Shown here piece after piece: positions 46,455-55,534 of a stretch of 64,000 nucleotides of DNA. Both the position numbers and the translations under genes were made by a program. Below the pieces are notes generated by a model. The model saw nothing but the letters and a program-made list of their open reading frames with translations. It was not told the origin of the DNA and made no database searches. The DNA comes from Sulfitobacter albidus. GTDB lineage: Bacteria > Pseudomonadota > Alphaproteobacteria > Rhodobacterales > Rhodobacteraceae. Where the stretch lies: contig NZ_CP073581.1 in the NCBI RefSeq assembly GCF_018200035.1, positions 430,501 through 494,500 of the forward strand, read 5' to 3'. The stretch's first letter is position 1; every line of letters starts with the position of its first letter.

Positions 46455-48422
46455 CTATTCAGCGGCGACCGCTGCCGGATCCACAAGCGTTACAATATCC
46501 GACATGATCGTATTCAGCTCGAAATCCTTCGGCGTATAGACCCGTGCGACGCCCATCGCCGTCAGGCGTTTGGCGTCGTCGTCGGGAATGATGCCGCCGA
46601 CGATGACGGGGATATGGCCAAGGCCTGCCTCGCGCAATTGGCCCATCAAATCCTCGACCAGCGGAATGTGCGAGCCCGACAGGATCGACAGGCCGACCAC
46701 ATGCGCCTCGTCTGCACGCGCGGCGGCGACGATTTCGGCGGGGGTCAGGCGGATCCCTTCGTAGGAGATATCCATCCCGCAATCGCGCGCGCGCACGGCG
46801 ATCTGCTCGGCGCCGTTGGAATGGCCGTCGAGGCCGGGCTTGCCCACAAGGAACTTCAGACGGCGGCCCAGACGATCGCTGACCGCATCGACCGCGTCGC
46901 GCAGATCGTCGAGCCCTTCTGTCTTGTTGCTGCGGCCTGCCGCCACGCCGGTGGGGCCCCGGTATTCGCCGTGTACGGCGCGCATTTCTGCGGCCCATTC
47001 GCCGGTGGTCACACCCGCCTTGGCCGCGACGATGGAGGCCGGCATGATGTTGCGCCCCTCGGTCGCGGCGGCGCGCAGCTCGGCGAGCGCCTTGCGCACG
47101 GCCTCAGTGTCGCGTTCGGCGCGCCAGTCGTTGAGCCGCCCGATCTGTTCGGCCTCGACCGCCGGATCGACCACCATGATGCCGCCGTCGCCCGTCATCA
47201 GAGGGGAGGGCTCGCCCTGCTGGTATTTGTTCACGCCGACAACGACGGTTTCACCCGCCTCGATCCGGCCCAGCCGGTCGGCGTTGCTTTCGACCAGTCG
47301 TGATTTCATGTAGTCGATCGCGTCGATTGCGCCGCCCATGCTGTCGAGATGCGCAAGCTCGGCGCGCGCGCCTGCCTTTAGCTCTTCGACCTTGGCGTCG
47401 ACGGCGGGGTTTCCGTCAAACAGATCGTCGAATTCCAGAAGGTCGGTTTCATAGGCCATGATCTGTTGCATGCGCATCGACCATTGCTGATCCCACGGGC
47501 GGGGCAGGCCCAGCGCCTCGTTCCAGGCGGGCAGCTGCACGGCGCGGGCGCGGGCCTTTTTCGACAGGGTCACAGCCAGCATTTCAATGAGGATGCGGTA
47601 GACGTTGTTTTCGGGCTGCTGTTCGGTAAGCCCGAGCGAGTTCACCTGAACCCCGTAGCGGAAGCGGCGGTATTTGGGATCGGTCACGCCATACCGCTCG
47701 GCGCAGATTTCGTCCCACAGATCGACAAAGGCGCGCATCTTGCACATCTCGGTCACGAAACGGATGCCCGCGTTGACGAAGAACGAGATGCGGCCGACGA
47801 GCGCGGGGAAATCCTCCTCCGCGACGCGGGGGCGCAGCTGATCCAGCACGGCAGTGGCGGTGGCGAGGGCAAAGGAAAGCTCTTGTTCGGGCGTCGCACC
47901 GGCCTCTTGCAGGTGGTAGGAACACACGTTCATCGGGTTCCATTTGGGCACATTCGTATAGCAGTATTCGGCCACGTCCGCGATCATCTTGAGCGAGGGC
48001 GCGGGCGGGCAGATATAGGTGCCGCGGCTAAGATATTCCTTGATCAGGTCGTTTTGCACCGTGCCTTGCAGCGCGGCGACATCCGCGCCCTGTTCCTCGG
48101 CCACGGCGATATAGAGCGACAAGAGCCACGGCGCCGTCGCGTTGATCGTCATCGAGGTGTTCATCTGCTCCAGCGGGATCTGGTCGAACAGCGTGCGCAT
48201 GTCGCCCAGATGGCTGACCGGCACGCCGACCTTGCCGACCTCCCCGCGCGAGAGCACGTGATCGCTGTCATAGCCCGTCTGCGTCGGCAGATCGAAGGCA
48301 ACCGAAAGCCCCGTCTGCCCCTTTGCCAGATTGCCGCGATAGAGCGCGTTGGAGGCCTTGGCGGTCGAGTGGCCCGCGTAGGTGCGGATAAGCCAGGGGC
48401 GGTCTTTTTTCTGAGCGGTCAT
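46455..48422 (-). CDS. ecm: Ethylmalonyl-CoA mutase (coenzyme B12-dependent)
   Basis: Rearranges (2R)-ethylmalonyl-CoA to (2S)-methylsuccinyl-CoA, a key ethylmalonyl-CoA-pathway step. 655 residues: a TIM-barrel substrate domain (to about 510) and a C-terminal cobalamin domain with LDGHSNGAEQIA (base-off His motif), GLSILSGSH and VGGIIPDDD. The single-chain length and the nearby ccr favour Ecm over the closely related methylmalonyl-CoA mutase. Minus strand, divergent from the acyltransferase gene. Confidence 0.9.
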   Translation of the reverse strand: MTAQKKDRPWLIRTYAGHSTAKASNALYRGNLAKGQTGLSVAFDLPTQTGYDSDHVLSRGEVGKVGVPVSHLGDMRTLFDQIPLEQMNTSMTINATAPWLLSLYIAVAEEQGADVAALQGTVQNDLIKEYLSRGTYICPPAPSLKMIADVAEYCYTNVPKWNPMNVCSYHLQEAGATPEQELSFALATATAVLDQLRPRVAEEDFPALVGRISFFVNAGIRFVTEMCKMRAFVDLWDEICAERYGVTDPKYRRFRYGVQVNSLGLTEQQPENNVYRILIEMLAVTLSKKARARAVQLPAWNEALGLPRPWDQQWSMRMQQIMAYETDLLEFDDLFDGNPAVDAKVEELKAGARAELAHLDSMGGAIDAIDYMKSRLVESNADRLGRIEAGETVVVGVNKYQQGEPSPLMTGDGGIMVVDPAVEAEQIGRLNDWRAERDTEAVRKALAELRAAATEGRNIMPASIVAAKAGVTTGEWAAEMRAVHGEYRGPTGVAAGRSNKTEGLDDLRDAVDAVSDRLGRRLKFLVGKPGLDGHSNGAEQIAVRARDCGMDISYEGIRLTPAEIVAAARADEAHVVGLSILSGSHIPLVEDLMGQLREAGLGHIPVIVGGIIPDDDAKRLTAMGVARVYTPKDFELNTIMSDIVTLVDPAAVAAE

Positions 48423-48448
48423 GGCAGGCCTTTCGCTAAATCAGTTTG

Positions 48449-48461
48449 GCAATATTCTTGC
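48449..48461. promoter_or_regulatory. GCAA-N5-TTGC dyad in the ecm upstream region
   Basis: GCAA (48449-48452) and TTGC (48458-48461) flank TATTC, 27 bases upstream of ecm within the divergent 157-base region. TTGC/GCAA half-sites also occur upstream of mcl2. A shared acyl-CoA-responsive regulator (PccR/RamB-like) is a guess. Confidence 0.3.
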
Positions 48462-48579
48462 GTTGAGTGTCAGATATACGAAACTTTTGGCAAGTGTCAA
48501 TTCGCTGCGTTGCGGCATCGGCGGGGGCGTGGTTTGATTTATGTTGTCCTGTGCGCGCGCGGCTGCAAGGGTGCACGCC

Positions 48580-49986
48580 ATGACGCAGACCGTACAGCTT
48601 CCGCTTTGGCTATTCATCCTGATCGTGCTGTTCGCGGCCGTGACGGCGTTAAGCCATTTTCTGCTGCCGTCGGTGCGCTGGTTCTTCAGGCGCAGGTTTG
48701 AGCGGGCGGTGACGCGGCTGAACAAGCGGCTCAAACGCCCCATTCAGCCGTTCAAGCTGGCGCGGCGCCACGACATGATCCAGCGGCTGATCTATGACCC
48801 TGAAGTCAGCCGGGAGATCCAGATCTACGCCCGCGAGAACAAAGTGCCCGAAGCGGTGGCGTTCCAGAAGGCGCAGGAATACGCGCGCGAAATCGTGCCC
48901 TCGTTTTCGGCATTCGCCTATTTCAGTTTTGCGATGCGCGTCGCCAAGGTGCTGGCGGAGGCCGTCTACCGCATCCGCTGGGCGGAGCGGAACGACGCGA
49001 TCTTTGCCGAGATCCCCGAGGACGCGACGCCGGTCTTCGTGATGAACCACCGCAGCAACATGGATTACGTGCTGGTCACCTATATGGCCTCGCGCACGTC
49101 GATCCTGAGCTACGCGGTGGGCGAATGGGCGCGGGTCTGGCCGCTGTCGGCGCTGATCCGTCTGTGGGGGGCGTATTTCATCCGCCGCCGCTCACGCGGC
49201 GGGCTCTACCGCAAAGTGTTGTCGCGCTACGTGCAGATGGCGACACAGGGCGGCGACGTGCAGGCGTTCTACCCCGAAGGGGGGCTGAGCCTGACGGGTA
49301 AGCTGCAACCGCCCAAGGTCGGGCTGCTGAGCTATCTTGTCGATGGGTTCGACCCGGAAGGCGAGCGCGATATCGTCTTTATCCCCGTGGCGATCAATTA
49401 CGACCGGGTGCTGGAGGATCGTGTGCTCATGGCCGCGCACGCGCGCGGTGACCGGCGGTTTGGCGCGCGTGTCTCCGTGGTGGTGACATTCATCCTCAAG
49501 AAATTCTGGGAGCGGCTGCGCGGGCACGACACGCGGTTCGGCTCTGCCGCCGTGAGTTTCGGCACCCCGGTGAGCCTGCGCAGCTACGGCAAGCCCGAGG
49601 ATGTGCAGGATCTGTCGGTCGAGCTGATGGGGCGGATCGAGGACGCGATGCCGATCCTCGGCGTTCCGCTGGTCGCGACCGTGCTGCTGAAGGGCGGACC
49701 GCAAAGCGTGATGGCTCTGGAGGGCGCGGTTGCGTCGTTGATGGCGGGGCTGCCCGAGCGCAATTTCGCGCTTAAGGGAGATGTCGCGACCGAAGTGCGA
49801 CGGGCGTGCCGCCACATGCGCCAGCACGGCATCATCGCCGAACGGGACGGCAAATGGCGGATCGAAGCGGGGCAGGAAGGCGCGGCACAGTTCTATGCCA
49901 ACTCCATCGCGCATTTTACGAACGCCGGAAATGATCCTGCGAATGCTGCGCCTGCAAAGCAACTTTCTGCACCTGCTGGGTCATAA
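48580..49986 (+). CDS. Glycerol-3-phosphate/1-acylglycerol-phosphate acyltransferase-like protein
   Basis: 468-residue membrane-bound acyltransferase of the PlsB/PlsC fold. N-terminal membrane segment (about 8-28), then the HX4D motif HRSNMD, with YPEGGLSLTGK as the EGTRS-like block, and a C-terminal cytosolic extension of about 150 residues. Closest to PlsB-type glycerol-3-phosphate acyltransferases, so it may make lysophosphatidic acid. ATG 48580 has AAGGG upstream; an ATG at 48541 would add 13 residues. Sits between ecm and ccr. Confidence 0.78.
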   Translation: MTQTVQLPLWLFILIVLFAAVTALSHFLLPSVRWFFRRRFERAVTRLNKRLKRPIQPFKLARRHDMIQRLIYDPEVSREIQIYARENKVPEAVAFQKAQEYAREIVPSFSAFAYFSFAMRVAKVLAEAVYRIRWAERNDAIFAEIPEDATPVFVMNHRSNMDYVLVTYMASRTSILSYAVGEWARVWPLSALIRLWGAYFIRRRSRGGLYRKVLSRYVQMATQGGDVQAFYPEGGLSLTGKLQPPKVGLLSYLVDGFDPEGERDIVFIPVAINYDRVLEDRVLMAAHARGDRRFGARVSVVVTFILKKFWERLRGHDTRFGSAAVSFGTPVSLRSYGKPEDVQDLSVELMGRIEDAMPILGVPLVATVLLKGGPQSVMALEGAVASLMAGLPERNFALKGDVATEVRRACRHMRQHGIIAERDGKWRIEAGQEGAAQFYANSIAHFTNAGNDPANAAPAKQLSAPAGS

Positions 49987-50095
49987 AATTACAAAAACAG
50001 CGCGTCAGAGGTTGCTTTATTACCGTTGCGGCCTTAATCACCTCCCATAAGCACGCGATTCTGCATTGCGGCACATCCCATTCACGGAGGCTTCC

Positions 50096-51377
50096 ATGGC
50101 ACTGGACACAACAATCGCGCAGTATGACGCACCCCAGAAAGATCTGTACGACATGGGCGAAATGCCCCGATGGGCCACGTGCCAAAGCAAATGTACGCCT
50201 GGGCGATCCGCCGCGAGCGTCACGGCGATCCCGATACCGCGATGCTGCAGGAAGTCGTGGATGTGCCGGAGCTTGACAGCCAGGACGTGCTGGTGCTCGT
50301 GATGGCCGCAGGCATCAACTACAACGGCGTCTGGGCCGCGATGGGCGTGCCGATCTCGCCGTTTGACGGTCACAAGCAGCCCTATCACATCGCGGGCTCC
50401 GATGCGTCAGGCATCGTCTGGGCCGTGGGCGACAAGGTCACCCGCTGGAAGGTCGGTGACGAGGTGGTGATCCACTGTAATCAGGACGATGGCGACGATG
50501 AGCATTGCAACGGCGGCGATCCGATGTATTCGCCCAGCCAGCGGATCTGGGGCTATGAGACGCCGGACGGCTCGTTCTCGCAGTTCACGCGGGTGCAGAG
50601 CCAGCAGCTGATGCCGCGCCCCAAGCACCTGACATGGGAAGAGGCGGCCTGCTATACGCTGACGCTGGCGACCGCCTACCGGATGCTGTTCGGGCATGAG
50701 CCGCACGATCTGAAACCCGGCCAGAACGTTCTGGTGTGGGGGCTTCGGGGGGGCTGGGCTCCTACGCGATCCAGCTGATCAATACGGCCGGGGCGAACGC
50801 GATTGCGGTGATCTCGGACGAGAGCAAGCGCGATTTTGTGATGGATCTGGGCGCCAAGGGCGCGATCAACCGCAAGGATTTCAATTGCTGGGGCCAGTTG
50901 CCCACGGTCAACACGCCCGAATACGCCACATGGTTCAAGGAAGCGCGCAAATTCGGTGCCGCCATTTGGGAGATCACGGGCAAGGGCAATAACGTCGATA
51001 TGGTGTTCGAACACCCCGGCGAAAGCACATTCCCCGTCTCGACCTTCGTGTGCAAGAAGGGCGGAATGGTCGTGATCTGCGCGGGCACCACGGGGTTCAA
51101 CCTGACGTTTGACGTGCGCTATATGTGGATGCATCAGAAGCGCCTGCAAGGCAGCCACTTTGCCCACCTCGCGCAGGCCTCCGCCGCCAACAAGCTGATG
51201 CTGGAACGGCGTCTGGATCCGTGCATGTCCGAGGTATTTGCCTGGAACGACCTGCCGGAGGCGCACATGAAGATGAAGCGCAACGAGCACAAGCCCGGCA
51301 ACATGGCCGTGCTGGTGCAGTCGCCGGTGACGGGTTTGCGCACGCTTGAGGACGCGCTGGAAGCTGGCAAAAGCTGA
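50096..51377 (+). CDS. ccr: Crotonyl-CoA carboxylase/reductase, two frameshifts
   Basis: Reductively carboxylates crotonyl-CoA with NADPH and CO2 to ethylmalonyl-CoA, the key step of the ethylmalonyl-CoA pathway. Zinc-less MDR (alcohol-dehydrogenase-like) enzyme; PYHIAGSDASGIVW, the NADP site WGASGGLGSYAIQLI and FAHLAQASAANKLM are seen. It breaks twice: at C run 50165-50168 (MGEMPPMGHVPKQMYAW when restored) and at G run 50738-50742 (WGASGGLGS). With both bases restored it is a normal 427 residues. Sequencing error is likelier than loss. GGAGG precedes ATG 50096. Confidence 0.93.
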
Positions 51378-51401
51378 TCCGAGACAAGAAAAACACACAA
51401 G

Positions 51402-51435
51402 CGCCCCGCGAATCACATGGATTTGCGGGGCGTTT
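51402..51435 (+). terminator. Terminator of ccr
   Basis: 8-bp stem CGCCCCGC/GCGGGGCG (51402-51409/51425-51432) followed by TTT and a T-rich stretch, 24 bases after the ccr stop. Confidence 0.82.
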
Positions 51436-51507
51436 ACGTTTTGGAAAGGGGTGCGGTGGCATCAAGATGTTGCCGTTTTACCCCCTCGCTATTTATGGGG
51501 AGGGAGA

Positions 51508-51517
51508 ATTCGCGAAT
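51508..51517. promoter_or_regulatory. Palindrome ATTCGCGAAT upstream of the quorum-sensing genes
   Basis: Perfect 10-bp palindrome 70 bases before the small ORF and luxR; a possible regulator site, unproven. Confidence 0.3.
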
Positions 51518-51587
51518 ATCTCGGGGGTCCGGGCGCGTGGTAGGATGGTTTATTAACTATTCGTTAACCTTTTCGGAAGGACACTCG

Positions 51588-51791
51588 ATGCGTAACGACT
51601 GGATTTTGGACGTTCTCGCCGACCTGCGCCGCTTTGCCGCCGACAATGATATGCCACATCTTGCCGAGCAGCTGGACGATACCGCGCTGATAGCCACGGC
51701 CGAGATCGCCTCCAAGCAGGGGAGGTCCACGCGCGCGCATGGGGACGACGGCTTCGATCGAATTGGTACTACTGGAGCTCGAGCGGGCTAA
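51588..51791 (+). CDS. Small protein overlapping luxR (67 aa)
   Basis: 67-residue helical, acidic protein (MRNDWILDVLADLRRFAADNDMPHLAEQLDDTALIATAEIAS). I have a recollection of similar small genes upstream of roseobacter LuxR genes, but this cannot be checked here. GGAAGG lies ahead of ATG 51588. It overlaps luxR by 53 bases in another frame, so its translation may influence that of luxR. Function unknown. Confidence 0.62.
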   Translation: MRNDWILDVLADLRRFAADNDMPHLAEQLDDTALIATAEIASKQGRSTRAHGDDGFDRIGTTGARAG

Positions 51792-52458
51792 TTCGCTCGA
51801 CGGGATACAGCGCTGCTCTGAGGCGGTGCGCGATCATTATGGCATCGACCACATAGCCTATCATTGGGTCGACTCGGCGGGGGATCAATACGGCTGCGGC
51901 ACCTATTCCATCGCCTGGCAAGAGAAATACATCGCGGAGAATTATCTGAGGGTCGATCCGGTCATTGCCGGGTGTTACCAACGTTTCCACCCCTGTGACT
52001 GGAAAGCGTTTGATTGGTCGAGCAAGGCCGCGCGGGATTTTCAGGCGGTGGCGGCGACGTATGGCATCGGCAATCAGGGGTTTTCCGTGCCGATCCGGGG
52101 CCCGAACGGGCAATTCGCGATCTTTACCGTCAACCACAACTGCGATGATGCCGCATGGGCGCAGTTCACCGAGGAAAACCGCCGCGAGCTGATCTTGATC
52201 GCGCATTTCTTTAACGAAAAGGCGCTGGAGCTGGAGCCGGACCGCACGCCGGAGCCCGCGCAGCAGCTCTCGCCGCGCGAAGTGGATGCGATGACGTTGC
52301 TGGCCATCGGCTATAACCGCGCGCAGGTGGCCAATTCCCTGTCGATCTCTGAGCATACGCTAAGGGTCTATATCGAAAGCGCGCGGTTCAAGCTAGGCGC
52401 GCTCAACACGACCCACGCCGTCGCGCGTGCGCTGAGCCGGGGTTTGATCGTCGTTTGA
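51739..52458 (+). CDS. luxR: LuxR-family acyl-homoserine-lactone-responsive regulator
   Basis: 239 residues: N-terminal autoinducer-binding domain (1 to about 165; HIAYHWVD, FDWSSKAARDF and GFSVPIRGPNG hold the conserved Trp/Tyr/Asp/Gly pattern) and C-terminal LuxR HTH (REVDAMTLLAIGYNRAQVANSLSISEHTLRVYI). It should activate or repress target genes, including luxI, when bound to N-acyl-homoserine lactone. ATG 51739 lies within the preceding small ORF. luxI follows 114 bases later. Confidence 0.92.
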   Translation: MGTTASIELVLLELERANSLDGIQRCSEAVRDHYGIDHIAYHWVDSAGDQYGCGTYSIAWQEKYIAENYLRVDPVIAGCYQRFHPCDWKAFDWSSKAARDFQAVAATYGIGNQGFSVPIRGPNGQFAIFTVNHNCDDAAWAQFTEENRRELILIAHFFNEKALELEPDRTPEPAQQLSPREVDAMTLLAIGYNRAQVANSLSISEHTLRVYIESARFKLGALNTTHAVARALSRGLIVV

Positions 52459-52485
52459 TTTTCTCGTATAACGGGAATCGTTAAC

Positions 52486-52518
52486 GCACCGCACGGTGCT
52501 GTCAGGCGTTCGAAACGC
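52486..52518. promoter_or_regulatory. Dyads in the luxR-luxI spacer
   Basis: Two dyads: GCACCG-N2-CGGTGC (52486-52499) and GCGTT-CGA-AACGC (52506-52518). Either may be the LuxR site for luxI; neither equals the classical 20-bp lux box. Confidence 0.4.
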
Positions 52519-52572
52519 TTTGACGAAATGATCCGCCTCGCAGCTCGTGTCTGATTTGAGGGGATCCTACCA

Positions 52573-53208
52573 GTGCTTCGCTATATCTACGCAAACGACC
52601 TTGACCGTTTTCCGCGCCTTGCAGACGAGATGTTCCGCCACCGCGCGGATCAATTCGCCACCCGACTTGGATGGGATGTGACCGTGCACGCCAACGGGCA
52701 TGAACGGGATCAATACGACGATCTCAATCCGCTTTATGTCATCTGGGAGACGCCCGAAGGCGGCCACGGCGGCTCGATGCGGTTTCTGCCCAGCGTCGGG
52801 CGCACGATGGTCAATGAACACTTCGGCCATCTGACGACCGGCCCGATCCGCAGCCCGTTGATCTGGGAATGCACGCGGTTTTGCATGGCGCCGGGGCAGG
52901 GCGCGCATGTGGCTGCCGCCCTGATGCTGGGCGGCGGGGAGATCATGCAGGGGTTTGGTATCACGCATTTTGTCGGCGTCTTTGACGCGCGCATGGTGCG
53001 GATCTATAGCCGCGTGGGATCGTCGCCCGAGGTTCTGGGCAGCGTCGGTGAGGGCCGCGAGCGGATCAGCGTGGGGCTGTGGAGTTTTGCGCCCGAGGAT
53101 CAGGCCAAAGTGGCCGCGCGTGCGGGCATCACGCCGGCGCGGTCGGCGGAGTGGTTCGCGCGCGCCTTCGGCCGCAAAACCGGCGGCGAATTGGCCGTGA
53201 GCGCCTGA
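52573..53208 (+). CDS. luxI: Acyl-homoserine-lactone synthase (LuxI family)
   Basis: Makes N-acyl-homoserine lactone from SAM and acyl-ACP. 211 residues with FRHRADQFATRLGWDV, HERDQYDDLNPLYVI (the conserved Glu/Asp pair), SMRFLPS, and WECTRFCM (Glu-Arg pair), the LuxI active-site pattern. GTG 52573 is the start: GAGGGG (52558-52563) is nine bases upstream. Signal chain length cannot be read from sequence. Confidence 0.92.
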   Translation: MLRYIYANDLDRFPRLADEMFRHRADQFATRLGWDVTVHANGHERDQYDDLNPLYVIWETPEGGHGGSMRFLPSVGRTMVNEHFGHLTTGPIRSPLIWECTRFCMAPGQGAHVAAALMLGGGEIMQGFGITHFVGVFDARMVRIYSRVGSSPEVLGSVGEGRERISVGLWSFAPEDQAKVAARAGITPARSAEWFARAFGRKTGGELAVSA

Positions 53209-53249
53209 TCGCGCTGGTCCCTCTGGCACGGCCCGGCTAGGGTCGCGCC

Positions 53250-54776
53250 ATGAGTGATCTGATCTATTCCGATGACCAGGCGAGCGCCCATGACGCCGTG
53301 ACGCAGATGCTGCGGCAGGCGGGCGTGAACCTGGACGACGCGCTGCTGATGCCGCCGAAATCCAGTACCGAACAGGTGATGGCGGTGACCGGCAAGGCGG
53401 GATCGGGCAAGACGCTGCTGCTGGCCGAGCTTTACCGCGCGCTGGAAGTGGCGGGCGTGGAGATCGTGTCGGGCGACTTCGAGAGCCGCAAAAAGAAGGA
53501 CAAGCGCACGCTGGCGATCCTGGCGCCGACGAACAAGGCGGCGAGCGTGCTGCGCCTGCGCGGGGTGCCCGCGACGACGATCCACCGGATCCTTTATACG
53601 CCGGTCTATGATCCCGAATACGAGCGCATCGCCGAATGGCTTGCGGGCAACGGTGAGCGACCCGACATCGAGGGCCTCACGGACATCGCGCTGGACCGGG
53701 CGGCGGCGTTTTACGCGGGCAACAAATCCATCCCGGGCGCGCTGGCCGCCGCCGGGCTGCGCGGGAGTGATTTCATCACCGGCTGGAAGCGCCGGGAGGA
53801 GCCGCTCGACATCGGGTTTGTCGACGAATCCTCGATGCTGGATGACAAGCAGTTCGAGGATCTCAAGGAGATCTTTCCCACGCTGCTGCTGTTTGGCGAT
53901 CCGGCGCAGCTGGCGCCGGTGGGACAATCGGGCACGATGGTGTTCGAAAAGCTCCCCGAGAATCGGGTGTGCAACCTCAACCGTATTTTCCGGCAGGAGG
54001 CAGATAACCCGATCCTCGATCTTGCCCATGCGCTGGCCGATCCCGATCTGACGTTCGAGGCGTTTGAGCGGATGGTGGAAGACGCCAGCAAACGGGATGA
54101 CCGCGTGGTCTGGGGCCAGCGGGTCGAGGTCGATCTGATGGCGCGCTCGCCGGTTCTGGTTTGGCGCAACGCCACGCGGATCCGGCTGATCAACGCGTTC
54201 CGGCGCGTGCACGGTGCGCCCGAGGACGCGCTGCTGGAGGGGGAGCCGCTGATCTGTGACGGGATCGAACTGCCGCTCAAACACCGCAAGAAACGGCTGG
54301 ATCTGGAGGCGCGCGGCCTCATCAAGGGGGCGCAGGTCATCTATCTGGGCGCGGGGCGCAAGCCTGGCTTTTCGCGCCTGCACGTCATGGGGGCCGAGGA
54401 TCCGCAGGTGAGTGCGGCAAGCATCGTCAAGATCGAGAAACCCGACGAGGAAGAGCCGTTCATCCCCTTCGCCGCGCGCATGGGGGCCACGTTTTTGCAC
54501 GGGGCGGCGGTGACGATCCACAAGGCGCAAGGCAGCCAGTGGGATACGGTGCAGGTGTTTGCGCCCGATCTCTACGCCGCCGCGCGCATGGGGCGGTCCG
54601 AGGCGGGGCAGCCCTTGTGGAAACGGCTTGCCTATGTGGCGATTACCCGCGCGCAGGAGCGGCTGATCTGGGTGGTGCGCAACCGGCTGTCAAAGCCGAG
54701 CCACGGGTTGCAGGTGGATGATCTGAAAAAGGTGCCCGCCGCTGCCCTGACGCTTGACGCGCCGGAAGAAATCTAG
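53250..54776 (+). CDS. SF1-type DNA helicase/ATPase (RecD2/Dda-like)
   Basis: 508 residues. Walker A TGKAGSGKTLLLAE (near 48), motif Ib-like APTNKAASVLR, Walker B DIGFVDESSMLDD, motif III LLFGDPAQLAPVGQSG, motif IV-V GAAVTIHKAQGSQWDTV, and motif VI YVAITRAQERLIWV. Likely a 5'-3' SF1B helicase of the RecD/Dda class in DNA repair or phage interaction; its role is unknown. It converges on the TIGR02186 gene with shared stop bases (CTAG). Confidence 0.85.
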   Translation: MSDLIYSDDQASAHDAVTQMLRQAGVNLDDALLMPPKSSTEQVMAVTGKAGSGKTLLLAELYRALEVAGVEIVSGDFESRKKKDKRTLAILAPTNKAASVLRLRGVPATTIHRILYTPVYDPEYERIAEWLAGNGERPDIEGLTDIALDRAAAFYAGNKSIPGALAAAGLRGSDFITGWKRREEPLDIGFVDESSMLDDKQFEDLKEIFPTLLLFGDPAQLAPVGQSGTMVFEKLPENRVCNLNRIFRQEADNPILDLAHALADPDLTFEAFERMVEDASKRDDRVVWGQRVEVDLMARSPVLVWRNATRIRLINAFRRVHGAPEDALLEGEPLICDGIELPLKHRKKRLDLEARGLIKGAQVIYLGAGRKPGFSRLHVMGAEDPQVSAASIVKIEKPDEEEPFIPFAARMGATFLHGAAVTIHKAQGSQWDTVQVFAPDLYAAARMGRSEAGQPLWKRLAYVAITRAQERLIWVVRNRLSKPSHGLQVDDLKKVPAAALTLDAPEEI

Positions 54777-55534
54777 CGCCGCAGCAGGGTAAAGATCGCC
54801 GAGGCACCCCAGCCCGCCGCGATGGCGATGGCCAGCGACATCAGCCCGTACAGCAGCGACTGCTCGCGGCTCATGGTGAATAGCCACCGCTCCAACCCGA
54901 CCTTGCGCACGTCGATCACGGTCTCGTACTGCGCGACGACCGACCCGCCGCGCGTGAGGAAGATACGGGTGTCATAGCCACCTTCGGTGAGGGCGGCGGG
55001 CAGACGAATCGAGGTGCGGAAAAGGGTCTGCTCCTCGACGGTGACGGCATCCTCGTTGAGCTGGTAGAGATTTGATTTCTTGCGGATGCGGATCAGCGAT
55101 TGTGTGAACGCGCCCGCGTCCGAGATATTCTGCGGGGCGCCGACGGATCGGATCGCTTGCGGGATCGAGATTTTGTGGCGTTGGTCCTCGACCGCGCGCA
55201 ACACATCGTCGAGCGGGGCGGAGGTATTGATGGCGTAGAAACTGGGGGCCGCGTCGACCTCTACCGCGTCGGTGTTCACCCAGATGCCAAACCGCTTTTC
55301 CTTGCGGCGCACGGTGACGGGCATCGAGGGGCCCGAGACGGCGACAATCACTTGCAGCGGGTCACCTTCGGGGATGGGGGCGTCGCGTTTCACGGCGCCA
55401 AAGACTAGGATTTCGGAGCCGTCGAAATTCGTCGTGATCGAGACCTGATTTTTGCTCAGGCCCAGAACGACCTCTTCGGAGGCGAGCGCGGGCAGCGCCA
55501 GCAGCGCCCAGAGAAGGAGAACAAGCTCGCGCAT
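54773..55534 (-). CDS. TIGR02186 family membrane-anchored periplasmic protein
   Basis: 253 residues with a signal peptide (1-18, ending LASE), a periplasmic beta-rich domain (VVLGLSKNQVSITTNFDGSEILVFGA) and a C-terminal membrane segment (about 225-247). This is the alphaproteobacterial TIGR02186/PF09608 family, usually next to a TauE/SafE transporter, as here, where ATG 55534 overlaps the transporter stop by one base. It is probably a partner of that transporter. Confidence 0.85.
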   Translation of the reverse strand: MRELVLLLWALLALPALASEEVVLGLSKNQVSITTNFDGSEILVFGAVKRDAPIPEGDPLQVIVAVSGPSMPVTVRRKEKRFGIWVNTDAVEVDAAPSFYAINTSAPLDDVLRAVEDQRHKISIPQAIRSVGAPQNISDAGAFTQSLIRIRKKSNLYQLNEDAVTVEEQTLFRTSIRLPAALTEGGYDTRIFLTRGGSVVAQYETVIDVRKVGLERWLFTMSREQSLLYGLMSLAIAIAAGWGASAIFTLLRR

